A stretch of DNA of 64,000 nucleotides from assembly GCF_033807575.1 (NCBI RefSeq), contig NC_084720.1:18483570-18547569 (forward strand), written 5' to 3'. Position numbers and translations under genes: made by a program. The notes beneath the pieces were generated by a model. It did not search any database. It worked only from the letters and a program-made list of their open reading frames with translations, and was not told the DNA's origin. Each line of letters begins with the position of its first letter. The first letter of the stretch is position 1. Positions 29,627-40,575 of this stretch are shown here, piece after piece. Source of the stretch: Cydia pomonella. Taxonomy: Eukaryota; Arthropoda; Insecta; Lepidoptera; Tortricidae.

Positions 29627-29800
29627 ATTCTTTATTGCACACTACATAAAAAACAGATACAGAAATTGATAAAATATACATATTGGTAGGTCACAACAGG
29701 CGGACTTATCGCTAAACAGCGATCTCTTCCAGACAACCTTCAGATAGTGAGATGGCGAACGAAGTGAAGTTAACGGGTGGTGCAAAAAAATAAAAATAAA
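29627..29800 (-). mobile_element. LINE 3' tail next to the Dong-like element
   Basis: Minus-strand 3' end: AATTCTTTATTGCACACTAC, CACAACAGGCGGACTTATCG and GCTAAACAGCGATCTCTTCC resemble the tails at 31076 and 13505. Confidence 0.65.
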
Positions 29801-29905
29801 GAAAAAAGTAGTAAAAATACAATATAATACATATACTACAGCACATATAAAGTTATACATATTTTTGGCACTTTTTTCGTATCGATATTTTTAGACGTGA
29901 CTGTA

Positions 29906-30490
29906 TAAGTTTTTATCGCTCACTGCACTTTTCTTTCGACAGGCAACTAATACTCATCTAGAAAATTCTAATAACAACCCCAAAACACAATTAGTTTGCG
30001 TTGTTTTTTTTTTATTTATTTTTTTTTTTTTATTTTTTTTTTTTTATTTTTTTTTTTTTTTTATTTGGAGATCCAACAGCTGTGACATTAACATAGAAAA
30101 ATATAGTAGATACAGGAAGCCAATTATAGGAACTCACAGGTAGTGACATAATACTAAACTAAGATTACGCACTATTGCAACCACATATGTGAACAAAGCG
30201 AATACAAATGATACTTAATAAGGATAATGTGGGAGTTCAAAATACTAATTAACTTAGTAACATAATGAGGTCTAAGGTAAAAGTATAAATAGTAAATACG
30301 TAATTATAGGTATTCAAGAAGGCGACAACACGCTCACTCAAAAATATATCACACTTTATTGCAGAGTTCCCATGGCCACCTGTCTTCACCATCAGATCAG
30401 CTCCATTTCATCATACTATTGCACTGTCATCCAATTTACATATGTATGCAAAATTTCAGCTCAACCGGGAAGTGGGTCAAATGTAGCTTA
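29906..30490 (+). repeat. 24.1-kb-family repeat, split by a T-rich insertion
   Basis: 29906-30009 matches the first part of 24112-24390 and 30362-30490 the second. Between them are long T tracts (30007-30063) and about 300 bp of unassigned sequence, which looks like a minus-strand retroposon with an A-rich tail. Confidence 0.6.
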
Positions 30491-30737
30491 TAATTTTACC
30501 CACACTAATTTACATACATACTAACAGGGCAAGTTTAATAAAAAAATATAATTAGCTGAATATAAATCGTGTCATGTACGATGATGTACCAATTTGACAA
30601 TTCTAACCCGTAAGTGCATCACAATACAAACCAAGGCATGCGTCCTCATGAATGACACGATTTATACATGCCAACTGAGTGTTTAATTTTTTTTTTACAG
30701 TACATATGGTGCTACTTTATAGCATTAGTGCGAAAAG

Positions 30738-30938
30738 CAGGGATCGGAACGCGGTTTTTTGCAAAAACATCGAAATAACCATATATTTCGGTTTATTTTA
30801 TACTCAAATGTAGGACTCAGTTGTGTTTTTAGATAACGACTTCGTATTAGATTGCCCGATTAGGAATGAAATAATTAACAAAGAACGAAAAAATACCGTT
30901 TACGTTCCCATACAAAAAATACCGCTTTCCGATCCCTG
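30738..30938. mobile_element. 201-bp hAT-type MITE with perfect 8-bp duplication
   Basis: The ends CAGGGATCGGAACGCGGT and (complement) CAGGGATCGGAAAGCGGT are inverted repeats. GCGAAAAG is present on both sides (30730-30737 and 30939-30946). An 8-bp duplication and CAGGG ends fit the hAT superfamily. No transposase. Confidence 0.9.
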
Positions 30939-31075
30939 GCGAAAAGTAGCATATTACGTTACTGTGTCGAACATTTAAAGGGCCATATGTACTGTAAAAC
31001 GTTGTACGATACATGTGCGAATAGGTAATTCGCAACTTGTGTCGATTTAAAACACTCCCTTCGCTCGTGTTTTAA

Positions 31076-31271
31076 GTAAGTAAGTAAATATTCTTTATTG
31101 CACCAACAATTATACATTTTACATACATGTAAAACTGCAAATGAATTTTAAAGGAAAATAGAACCAGGTAACAACAGGCGGTCATATCGCTAAAAAGCGA
31201 TCTCTTCCAGAAAACCTTTAGGTAGCAGGAAATTTAGAACTCATACAAAAGAACATACATACATACTCATA
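31076..31271 (-). mobile_element. LINE 3' tail with TTTTAA duplication
   Basis: GTAAGTAAGTAAATATTCTT on the left is the reverse complement of the (ACTT)n tail seen at 13650, followed by CACCAACAATTATACATTTT and CAGGCGGTCATATCGC. TTTTAA borders both ends. Only the 3' ~190 bp is present. Confidence 0.8.
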
Positions 31272-31610
31272 TTTTAATTTATCGCCACTCGTTTCGAATT
31301 TCCTATTTTTCGCACTTGTATCGTAATGTACTATTATCGTATTTTTAAACAGCTTTTCCGTCTTTTAACAGCAAGGTTTAGGCTTGAATAATCTTGACAT
31401 ATTGATCAATTTGCATACCTATATTATTGATGATTTTGCGCACTTATGTTGCCGACTGTACCCTCAACCCTTCGGATGCGAATGAATAAATAAACGCTGT
31501 CAATCAAGTTGTGGGCCTGTGCTAATATTCCGTACTGACTGTGTGAGGGTTAGAATAGTCATGGCCAGTCTAAAGTGACCTCAAGGACTTTGAAAGCCAA
31601 AAACACAAAG

Positions 31611-31682
31611 GTAATAGACCCTACTCATAATGTTGTGTTTCTGCCGGTTGCCAGAGCTCAACGAGGGTGCGGGGATTTAGAA
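31611..31682 (+). mobile_element. LINE 3' repeat, internal fragment
   Basis: TAGACCCTACTCATAATGTT and TTGCCAGAGCTCAACGAGG match the middle of 14572-14945 in opposite orientation. Confidence 0.55.
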
Positions 31683-31684
31683 AT

Positions 31685-31791
31685 AGCGCGCCAAGCGGAA
31701 CGTTTTGGAAACTCAAAATCCCATACAAAATGAGACAACGCAAACGCGTAGGTACGTCACGTTACGCCATCGAATAAATTTACACTAGGGG
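31685..31791. mobile_element. foldback MITE, CCCCTAGTGTAAAT family, right half
   Basis: AGCGGAACGTTTTGGAAACT, ATACAAAATGAGACAACGC and TTTACACTAGGGG match 62115-62210. The left arm is missing. Confidence 0.7.
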
Positions 31792-31834
31792 TACAGTCCT
31801 ATAATTGCCTGACCTGTAATTTACATTATCAATA

Positions 31835-31865
31835 AACTATGAGTATGAGTATGAGTATGAGTATA
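31835..31865. repeat. (TATGAG)n simple repeat
   Basis: Four to five hexamer units. Confidence 0.9.
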
Positions 31866-32243
31866 AGGTCACTACGCAGAGTATGGCTGATGATTAAAAT
31901 CAACCTGTATACTTTTGATTTAAAGACTATCCTATGTCCTTCCTTCGGCCTTTTCCACCTCAGTTGGCCTCATACGTAAGGCATTAGGAATAACAATACT
32001 CGACCGGAAGCAATAACACTTCCGTGCTTGTACCAACATGACCAATAATATCTGTACATTATAAGTCTAACGTCCAAGTAATAAGATTCAAAGTTGACTG
32101 ACAAAACAAAGACGGCTCGTCTAATATTGATTATCCTGTGTGGCTGTCCTTAGAGTCAGTCTTGCCTGTTTCCTTAAAATTGAACGCACTTGGACGATAT
32201 TTCGAGGCAGTATAGTTGAGATAAAAAATATCTTAAAACATTG
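31866..32243. other. no gene seen
   Basis: Unassigned spacer without frames or known repeats. Confidence 0.4.
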
Positions 32244-32518
32244 ACGACCAGTTTGGCCTAGTGGGTAGTGACCCTGCCTACGAAGCCGATGGTCCCAGGT
32301 TCAAATCCTGGTAAAGGCATTTATTCGTGTGATGAGCATGGATATTTGTTCCTGAGGCATGTGTGTTTTCTATGTATGTAAGGTATATAGGTAGGTTTAT
32401 TTAAGGTATTTATAAATATTTATATATTATATATATCGTTGTCTAAGTAACCTCAACACAAGCCTTATTGAGCTTACTGTGGGACTTAGTCAATTTGTGT
32501 ACTAATGTCCTATAATTT
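32244..32518 (+). mobile_element. SINE family 1
   Basis: GACCAGTTTGGCCTAGTGGG and GGTTCAAATCC are the A- and B-box regions. The body has TGTGATGAGCATGGATATTT and ends GTCAATTTGTGTACTAATG. It is close to the 17772 copy. Confidence 0.85.
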
Positions 32519-32590
32519 TTTTTTATTGTTACGATATCGAACCTGTTATAAAAGTAAAGAATTTTTTATCACCACACCAGCAGCGGTATC

Positions 32591-32692
32591 ATGGTCGCAT
32601 TTTTATCACCTGTCATGCCATGCGTCACTTTCGCACTTATATACTTGTTAGAACGTGACAGACATAGTGACAAGTGATAAAGAGCCGACCAT
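32591..32692. mobile_element. 102-bp MITE, ATGGTCG...TTTATCAC family
   Basis: ATGGTCGCATTTTTATCACC is mirrored by the right end (complement ATGGTCGGCTCTTTATCACT). It is noncoding. Confidence 0.65.
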
Positions 32693-32780
32693 ATTAGCCC
32701 TACATGACGTAAAGGCTCACATGATTATTTCAAACTAACGAGGAAGTTCATCCACAAGAAGCATAGTAATTTCCAACGCA

Positions 32781-32943
32781 GCGGCTTACGTGAGCGAATA
32801 ACTCGCGAACGCAAAGCGGCGCGGCAACCCACAGCTTTCGCGTTCGCAACGAGATCGCCCAAGAAGGACAATTCCATAGGTATCAAAGGATTGATTCACC
32901 CGCGCTGCGCCGCGTTCGCGAGTTATTCGCTCACGTAAGCCCG
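32781..32943. mobile_element. GC-rich palindromic MITE
   Basis: GGCTTACGTGAGCGAATAAC and CTCGCGAACGC on the left are exactly mirrored at 32911-32940. CGCAGCGGCTTA flanks or begins both sides, giving a direct repeat that may include the target duplication. Confidence 0.7.
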
Positions 32944-33110
32944 CAGCGGCTTATGTGTGCGAATAGCGAAATAAAGATTTTAATATTGTAATTTTTGTAA
33001 CCTCAAAAGTAACAGCGGTAATTAACCTTTTTCTTCCAAAATTCTTCTTCCTATGATATCTAATATTGCGATACAATAATATGTAACCGACACTAATTCA
33101 GTGCATAATA

Positions 33111-33456
33111 CCGGGTGTGGCCTGTAACAGGAGCAAAAAATTGAACTATAGGCTGTACTCCTCAAACTGACCAACATTTGTTCAGCAACATTTAAAAATA
33201 TATTTTTTTTTTAGAACACTTATAAAGTTTATTCTAAGACGCAATGTATTACGAATTTGGTTAAATATGTTTAAAGCGTGACAATCAACGTCAATTACAC
33301 TGATGACCGCGTACATTGAAGGTAATATTTAATTTGTATGAAAAATAGGAAGTCTAAAGAATTCATAATTTTCAGAAATCGCTAAACAAATGTTGGTAAG
33401 TTTGAGGAGTACAGTCTACAGTTAAATTTATTGCTCGTGTTACAGGCCCCACCTGG
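33111..33456. mobile_element. 346-bp mariner-type MITE, TA target
   Basis: CCGGGTGTGGCCTGTAACAG and (complement) CCAGGTGGGGCCTGTAACAC start inverted repeats of about 90 bp that include TGTACTCCTCAAAC. TA flanks both ends. Confidence 0.8.
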
Positions 33457-33633
33457 TACAGTTACTCAGATAAGTAAGATTTAATTTTGGAGGATAAAAG
33501 TTACCACTACTTTTGAGGATAATAATCTGAATAAAAAACGGAGTATAGTAGAATCAAATTATAAGTTAATGATTTTGAATAATGAAATTAATAACGTTCG
33601 TTTGAATTTAATTTAAAATGGTTATAGCCGTTA

Positions 33634-33788
33634 TAGGTAAAAAACTTAAGTAAGTCACCTGTTGTATGTAGTTGTGACGTGTTCGAATAGACTTTTGTTT
33701 TGTTTGTGTGTGTCTTTTAAACATGTATGGTCTATTCGAACACGTCACAACTACATACAACAGGTGACTTACTTATGTTTTTTACCTA
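33634..33788. mobile_element. 155-bp foldback MITE, copy 1
   Basis: TAGGTAAAAAACTTAAGTAA and its mirror end a hairpin with arms of about 60 bp (TCACCTGTTGTATGTAGTTG) around a short T/G-rich loop. TA flanks both sides. The copy at 53468-53622 has the same length. Confidence 0.9.
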
Positions 33789-34753
33789 TAACAGTTACGA
33801 GCAGTATCTTCCTTGCGTTAGTGTGGTGAAAATTTTAATTTCACTCAGGACCAAAGTTGAACTCTCCCGCCTAGATACACTCACAACGCATGACAACAAC
33901 TTTACCTTATACAACAGATAACTAATATGTACATATTTAATTATAATATAATCCTTTATTGTTTAGATTACTATTTGTCGAACTATCATTGTAAAATTGA
34001 GTCACGCTATTTCAATAACAATATGCAATATCAAAAATTGCGCACTACCTAAATAAGCCGTGCAAACATTAATTTTATCATTCATGTTTAATGTTTATAC
34101 ATATGTATACAATAAACATAATTTCGGCTCCATTCTATTGACTCAGTAAATAAGGGGTTAAATAAACGATGAAGGTAATGGGTAGATATTGCCCCTTGTC
34201 ATGTTACGGGGTAAAATGTACCCCTACTCGGGCTGTCGGTATGTCTGTTGCATGTCTAACGGGTGATAGGCGATTGAGTATTGTGTACACTCAGTAGCAG
34301 TGATAAAGGGTTACTATGTATGAAATTATTCACACTTTTATAATTATGCAATAATTATAAGTTTATTGCTAAATGAAGAGATTTATTCAATATTACTTAG
34401 TTATAAATGTATAGTAATCAGTTGTTACTGACTTCTATTTATACTTTATTACAGGAAACTCTTGTACCTGCATATCTTCAGAAAATTCGTTTTTAGTACG
34501 GGACAACGGTTGGAAATTTCATGGAATTGTCTTTTACTTGCTAAGTCGGTCTAGTAATGTTATCCTTGACTTATGGAAGGCTTCTGTGTATTTCAACCTT
34601 TCATCTCTGTGTGAGGTCGAAATTCATGGGTTCAAAGTTCAAACCTCGGTTGCGGTGTATAGAGCAGAAATAGTAGATTGTTAACCAAGGGATGAAAGGC
34701 ACTCATTTCTGTTGAGCCAATAGTCCGAGACTGAAATAATTCCTTTCACCGAA
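33789..34753. other. no gene seen
   Basis: A+T-rich spacer. A GGGTTCAAAGTTCAAACC stretch near 34630 resembles a B box, but no A box or body was found. Confidence 0.4.
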
Positions 34754-35775
34754 GTTAAACACTCTTGTTTTTATTTGGAATGCGAGGAAAATAAAATACA
34801 TGTATGTGCATTAACATGACTAAGTATAAACTGTAGTATTATTTCTTGAGGGTACTCCTTCAATTAACTATTTAGGTAAAAATATCGTTATTTATGGATT
34901 GGGGAGTTAATTATCAGAATAGAAATTGTACAACAAATCCACTTAAAACCAACATTTTAATTACTTATGGTAAAAAAAAACGTACTTAGACAGTACAATG
35001 CTCTAGAGCAGAAACGTATTCTTTTCTGCACACTTTTTAGAACAACAACTACCCACTTTCAGCGCATGAAAAAAGAACACATTTTCCAAAAAATGCAAAA
35101 TGATGACCAAAATATTCGGTCAAGATCCTTAATACGGACATTAGGTTAATATTTTTCATATATTATCTGTCCATATTTTGGTGTGTAAAAATTCAGCATC
35201 CGATAAAAAGTATTGCTTAATCATGTTTATTATTGAAAACCATATCAATAAGATCTTGTGAAAGTTAAACACTCTTGTTTTTATTTGGAATGCGAGGAAA
35301 ATAAAATACATGTATGTGCATTAACATGGCTAAGTATAAACTTTAGTATTATTCTTTGAGGGTACTCCTTCAATTAACTATTTAGGTAAAAATATCGTTA
35401 TTTATGGATTGGGGAGTTAATTATCAGAATAGAAATTGTACAACAAATCCACTTAAAACCAACATTTTAATTACTTATGGTAAAAAAAAACGTACTTAGA
35501 CAGTACAATGCTCTAGAGCAGAAACGTATTCTTTTCTGCACACTTTTTAGAACAACAACTACCCACTTTCAGCGCATGAAAAAAAAAACATATTTTCCAA
35601 AAAATGCAAAATGATGACCAAAATATTCGGTCAAGATCCTTAATACGGACATTAGGTTAATATTTTTCATATATTATCTGTCCATATTTTGGTGTGTAAA
35701 AATTCAGCATCCGATAAAAAGTATTGCTTAATCATGTTTATTATTGAAAACCATATCAATAAGATCTTGTGAAAG
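34754..35775. repeat. tandem duplication, two ~511-bp units
   Basis: Unit 1 (34754-35264) and unit 2 (35265-35775) agree base for base except for a few substitutions and a 1-bp length change (for example CATGACTAAG versus CATGGCTAAG). Each starts TTAAACACTCTTGTTTTTAT and ends AGATCTTGTGAAAG. No coding content was recognised. Confidence 0.95.
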
Positions 35776-35901
35776 CAATAATCCTCGTCCGATATTATTT
35801 TATCGTGTTATAATCAGTTATATTGATAACGATGACCTGTAGTTCAATAACCTGGAAAATAGGACGACATTGAATGTTGACAGATAATTTTCGGTAGTAT
35901 T

Positions 35902-36042
35902 TTACGGTCAAGAAATTTAAATTTAGTACCACTTCGTACCTTGTCATAATGACAGTGGTATGAAGTCCCTAGCAACTTTCATATTGATTATCACTGCGAC
36001 AAGGTACAAAATGGTAGTGAAATTTAATTTTTTGGCTGTAAA
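35902..36042. mobile_element. 141-bp palindromic MITE
   Basis: TTACGGTCAAGAAATTTAAA and TAGTACCACTTCGTACCTTG are mirrored at the right (complement TTACAGCCAAAAAATTAAAT). Arms are about 45 bp. Confidence 0.65.
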
Positions 36043-36289
36043 TAGCATGTTTGCTTGAATTCGTGTAATCTGAGGTGACATTGACATTTAAAAACAAATT
36101 GGTCTTGATATGGAACTATAAACAATTTATTATAGATTCACGCGAAACATTCAATACGATATTTCGTAATAACATGAAATTGGACGGGAATGGTTTAGCT
36201 AGCAGTTTTCGAAAAATCGTATTCTGTACAACTATGGACTCTAGTCTCGAAAGGGAAATAGGCTTATGTACTTATGTATTACATGTAAT

Positions 36290-36482
36290 AAAGTCAATCC
36301 TTCCGCTGTACTAGACCGACTTATTCCCTAATGATTCTGCTCTTAGTACATTTAGTACACTCCACACAAAACGGAACGGGAGCCCTTGCTGACACTGACA
36401 GCATAGCGATCCTACCGAATTGACGCCGAGCGCGTGCAAAGACGACAGAATAGCTCTCGGTTAATATGAGCGAGACAGACAA
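36290..36482 (+). repeat. dispersed repeat, pairs with 44512-44722
   Basis: CCGCTGTACTAGACCGA, TTCTGCTCTTAGTACATTT and CTCTCGGTTAATATGAGCGA recur in the same order on the minus strand at 44512-44722. The class is unknown. Confidence 0.65.
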
Positions 36483-36496
36483 AAAAATATATATAA

Positions 36497-36617
36497 CTCC
36501 CTAGGGAGTTATAGCTTTTTATTTCACAACCCATAACTCCCGCGGGAACTAAATAGGCCTTTGTCCTTCAGTACACCTGCATGAAATAAGATCTTTTTCG
36601 AGCAAGTGTGATGAAAA
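36497..36617 (+). repeat. dispersed repeat, pairs with 63441-63551
   Basis: CCATAACTCCCGCGGGAACT, AGTACACCTGCATGAAATAA and TTTTTCGAGCAAGTGTGATG match the right part of the insertion in the SINE at 62871. Confidence 0.7.
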
Positions 36618-36869
36618 GTATATACCATACATTTATGTCTGGTACTAGTTTTAGTAGTTTAACATAACTTCTACTCGCTCGATTTCATTTGTATAACTAT
36701 TTTTAGCATCGAAAACTCGTATACTACACATAGATATATTATGCTACGTAGATCTAAATGCCAACGTTCATATAATTTAAGCAAGTTGTTTGAAAATGAG
36801 AGCGTTATTTCTATTGTATGGCAGCGGTTTTACGGCAACGGAATCATGTGACTCTTAAGTATGGCTCAC

Positions 36870-36901
36870 GCTAGACCGGCCCAGGCCCGCGCCGGTCTAG
36901 C
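36870..36901. repeat. perfect 11-bp hairpin
   Basis: GCTAGACCGGC and GCCGGTCTAGC are exact complements around a 10-base loop. It may be the core of a decayed MITE. Confidence 0.8.
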
Positions 36902-37762
36902 GCTAGTCATCTTTTAAACCTAAGATTTTGATCTACAACCGATATTGTATTTCTTTGACTTTTACTTACATAACTAATAAATTTAAAATAAAATAAAAAA
37001 GTCTACGCTAATCATAGCACTTTAAACCATTTTATACCAAAATGCCTCACATCATTTCGGAAAAGAGCTGATACTCTTCATCGATCCATTTTCATCAAAC
37101 ATAGTTAAGAATCCACGAAGTTTCCACGTAAATAAACCGCATCGAAATGGGTTCATCCATTTGAGAGCTACGATGCCACAGTCAGATACACCGATATACA
37201 TTCTTTTTGTGACGGGGATTAAAAAAACAAAATAAATATGTAGCACATCGTATCAGTATTGAGATACAACGAGGAAATGCCGCCATCCTTGGTACAATGC
37301 CTCAAGGGCCTATTTTAGATTTAAGCTAGTTATAGTGATCCTTTTATATATCCATTATGTATATTGTTATTGTAAATAAAATGTTATGCCAGTAGAAATA
37401 TTTCTAATATGACGTCATGCGCCATGGTTGCAATAAATAAATAAATATAAATATAAATACGAGTATAAAGTCCCCTTCGTCCATCGCGTGCCGCTACGCG
37501 AAGAATGTCCCTTGACGCGTCCCTAGTGGTTTTCCCAACGATTACGGTCCCTGTTTAACCATACTATCATCTCATAACATATCGTAGTTCTTATATCCGT
37601 TAAGTAAGGTTCAAAGTCGTACAGTTATTTTTGCATATGTGATTATGAAAGGGCACGCATGGAATGCAACAACATATGCAGGGCGGAAAAATATGGAAAA
37701 CTTCGTATGTACAAACTGTTAGGTGAGTTTAAATGTTAACGTATTTTAGCCCAGCTTATTTT
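36902..37762. other. no gene seen
   Basis: No recognised coding frame. A tail-like (AAATAAAT)n stretch lies at about 37430-37460. Confidence 0.4.
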
Positions 37763-37779
37763 ATATTTTATCAGAAGTT

Positions 37780-38006
37780 CTTCTTCCTCGCGTTGTCCCG
37801 GCATTTTTCCACGGGTCCTGGGAGCCTGGGGTCCGCTTGACAACTAATCCAAAGATTTGGCGTAGGCACTAGTTTTTACGAAAGCGACTGCCATCTGACC
37901 TTTCAACCCAGAGGGTAAACTAGGCTTTGTTGGGATTAGTCCGGTTTCCTTCACCGAAAAGCGACTGGTAAATATCAAATGATATTTCGTACGTAAGTCA
38001 TCAGCC
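37780..38006 (-). mobile_element. SINE family 2, 5'-truncated, 17-bp target duplication
   Basis: The minus strand holds the 3' two thirds of the family (CTTTTCGGTGAAGGAAACCG to GGGACAACGCGAGGAAGAAG). ATATTTTATCAGAAGTT is found exactly on both sides (37763-37779, 38007-38023). The tRNA head is missing, the usual result of incomplete reverse transcription. Confidence 0.9.
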
Positions 38007-38135
38007 ATATTTTATCAGAAGTTACCAAACATGAACATATCAACAGTTAGTTAACCAAAACTCCTTAGTAACTTTTAACCTTTGGCCAGCCCACCAATCG
38101 AAACTCGCCAGGATAAAGCCTGTGATTAGAGAGAA

Positions 38136-38560
38136 GTGATCGACCATACAGAAAAAAAAAATGTTTTTCCACTGCAAAATATTTTCCATTTTCCTTGATT
38201 TTTATACGTTATTGACATAATGAAAACTAGGTTTAAAGGTTATTTTTTCAAAATTTCATATCAAAAAGTAGTAAAAAAAAAGCGAAACTTATCAACCTAG
38301 AATATATTCTGCTGAAGCGATCGACATCAAAATCAAAGTGATTTGTTAAGATTTAGTGGAAATCGTTTTCTTCCGAAATGGAATTTCATAGATACCGTTA
38401 TTTTTGCTTTTTTGACTTTTTTTGATCTTTTGCAAAGTAAAAAAAAAAGGAAAACATATAAACCTAGTTTTTCGTTGTGTCGTTAACATACTAAAAATGT
38501 TTGAAGATTGGAAAATATTTAGAAGTGGAAAAACGTTTTCTCTTTTTGTATGGATGATAT
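38136..38560. mobile_element. MITE with ~55-bp inverted arms
   Basis: CCATACAGAAAAAAAAAATG, TTTTTCCACTGCAAAATATT is mirrored on the right (complement CCATACAAAAAGAGAAAACG). The interior is A+T-rich and noncoding. Confidence 0.55.
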
Positions 38561-38835
38561 TTCCCTCTTAAACTGTTCTATAAACTTAAACTTTATTTAG
38601 TACCATAAAAGTAACAACTGCTTACATTTAGACAACGCTAATTACGTATACATATATTATATATGCACTAAAGGCTAAAGGTACACATCATTTAATTTGT
38701 TTAAACATAGGAGTAGGTAAGCGTCTTCTGTTCCCCGTACTAGTTATATAACTGTATCACGGTGGAACAGATAACTGTTTAGTCTCTTATTTAATTCGCA
38801 TATAATATATATATCATATATATACCTCATGTTTT

Positions 38836-39496
38836 TATTCTTCTTCTTCTTCTCGTGTCGATGGTTTCGGACTTTCAAACTGTGCGGGACCAAAAGGTAG
38901 CGACATTTATCGCCCTGTCCGTCGCATCACGGAGGTCCTGCTCGCATCACGCCTAGGGCGCCCCACTTCAGCATGTTCTCCTTGCTGCGACCGACCTGGG
39001 AACGCAATCTGTTTAAGGCTTTCCAGGTCGGCCACGGCTGCTTATGCCCAGCCGGAAGCGTTTCAGCGCGGCGGACGTAGTCGTCAAGAGGGGCGCGGGT
39101 ACTCTCCCATTGGGCAAGACGGTTCTGGGACGGCGGGATCTGGATAGCTGCAGTACACCGCATAAAGCTCCTACGGCTCTTTAGGCGAGATGGTGGTAGC
39201 TTGTGCCCGTGGAGAGGATGCCTTGGGTCTTGTTCCTGCTTCAATTTTTCAACACTACACGCCACTTCTCTGCGGGTTTCCGGGGGTGCAATTCCTGCCA
39301 GGGGGTATAGCTTATTAAGCGGCGTTGGTTTAAGACATCCGGTGATTATGCGGCAGGTGTCGTTTAGTGCCGAGGTAACTTGTCCTGCGTGGGTAGACCG
39401 GTGCCACACCGGGCACGCGTATTCGCCAGCTGAATAGCAAAGTGCCAGACCAGTAGTGCGGAGGGTGTGTGCAGTAGCGCCCCAGTGCGTTGAAGT
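38836..39496 (-). mobile_element. LINE C-terminal fragment, CR1/jockey-like
   Basis: The minus strand reads AHTLRTTGLALCYSAGEYAC, PVWHRSTHAGQVTSALNDT, CRIITGCLKPTPLNKLYPLA and GIAPPETRREVA, the region after the RT core of these LINEs. It ends KWGALGVMRAGPP and a (GAA)n tail (38836-38852). About 190 codons stay open, but the RT core is absent. Its 5' junction abuts a MITE end at 39497. Confidence 0.85.
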
Positions 39497-39560
39497 GATG
39501 TTTTTATTGAATTCCGATAACTCCGGGGTATGGGTAAGTACGTTTAAGGGGTCGTCCAGA
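39497..39560. mobile_element. left-end fragment of the CACCGTG MITE
   Basis: TTTTTATTGAATTCCGATAA, CTCCGGGGTATGGGTAAG and TACGTTTAAGG match 13680-13730. A possible right end (AAACACCGTGTATATA) lies at 40563. Confidence 0.55.
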
Positions 39561-39665
39561 AATCATGTGATCATATTTGGCCTATTTTTGACGCCCCGCT
39601 CTCCCTTGGTGATATTTGGTGATTTTAACGCAACCCCCTCCTGCCACAAGATCACGTGATAATAA
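39550..39665. repeat. CACGTGAT-ended dispersed repeat
   Basis: GGGGTCGTCCAGAAATCATG and AAGATCACGTGATAAT bound a stretch with CCCTTGGTGATATTTGGTGA. This resembles a widespread invertebrate MITE with the GGGTCGTCCATAAAT start. Confidence 0.4.
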
Positions 39666-40199
39666 AATTGTGATGCGGGTACCCTTAGACGCTAAGCAAG
39701 TCTAATGTCGTTTCTACTGTATATGTTCAAGATGCTATCTCTCAAAAACAGGCACCGTACAAAAACTGCTCATCACTTATATACATACATACTTTCATAT
39801 ATTTTCGTTTTAATATTCGTTTTTGATAGCAATGGCGGATGATTGAGGAAAAACGTCTCATAGCTCCCGCAAATTGTGACAGTTCTAAGTTGCGGTTGAA
39901 AAGCATGAGTAATGTATATACCTAGTACTTAATTCGGTAGGTAATTGTAAAACAGTTATAACTAACAATAAGTAAATACAGTTTGATTGAAACCACTTCT
40001 TTTCCCCTTATTTTCCTTTTATCAACTCAGAAAAAAAGGTCTGGAAATCATATAAACATACACATTGGACGCTAATACACAAATAACTGTGAAACCGTGA
40101 ATCTACTCGCTACGAAATTTTTCAATATTAATTATTTAAAGTTGGTGTGATTAATGTTTTTTAAGGGTAAATACGCATTTAAAATAGAGGGGAGACACA

Positions 40200-40562
40200 T
40201 TTTACCACTTGGAAGTGTCTCTCGCGCAAACTATTCAGTTTAGATAAAAATGATATTAGACACCTCTATATAATTTTTGAAGACCTATCCATAGATACCC
40301 CACACGTATGGGTTTGTTGAAAAAAACATTTTTGAGTATTAGTTCTAAGCACGTTCTAAGTATGGGGAACCCCCAAAATTTATTGTTTTTTTTTTCTATT
40401 TTTGTGTGAAAATCTTAATGCGGTTCACAGAATACCTCTACTTACCAAGTTTCAACAGTATAGCTCTTATAGTTTCGGAAAAAAGTGGCTGTGACATACG
40501 GACTGACAGATAGACAGACATGACGAATCCGTTTTTTTTCCATTTGGCTACGGAACCCTAAA
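40200..40562 (+). repeat. noncoding repeat ending GGTTCCG...CGGAACCCTAAAA
   Basis: It has AGTTTCGGAAAAAAGTGGCT, GACAGATAGACAGACATGAC, then CATTTGGCTACGGAACCCTA. Related segments lie at 41130, 42981 and 48690. It is a common noncoding repeat type in Lepidoptera. Confidence 0.55.
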
Positions 40563-40575
40563 AAACACCGTGTAT

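Larger units (their letters stand above)
28266..29903. mobile_element. mariner-type MITE split by LINE insertions
   Basis: The left end CAGTCACGTCTGAAAATATC, TACGAAAAATGTGCCAAAAA is mirrored on the right (29855-29903, complement CAGTCACGTCTAAAAATATC). TA flanks both ends. Between the arms lie a (TAA)n tract, the R4/Dong-like element and a LINE tail. Without these the element would be a few hundred bp. Confidence 0.75.
30693..31334 (+). mobile_element. composite foldback repeat, copy 2, with two insertions
   Basis: Three pieces (30693-30737, 30939-31075, 31272-31334) align in order with 21552-21780. The interruptions are the hAT-type MITE at 30738-30938 and the LINE tail at 31076-31271. Confidence 0.85.

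Noticed and set aside
34600..34680. Possible tRNA-derived head (GGGTTCAAAGTTCAAACC)
   Set aside because: Only the B-box-like string is present, with no A box, body or second copy.
34967..35149. 60-codon frame in the tandem duplication
   Set aside because: No domain, and the second unit does not add support because it is a copy of the same DNA.
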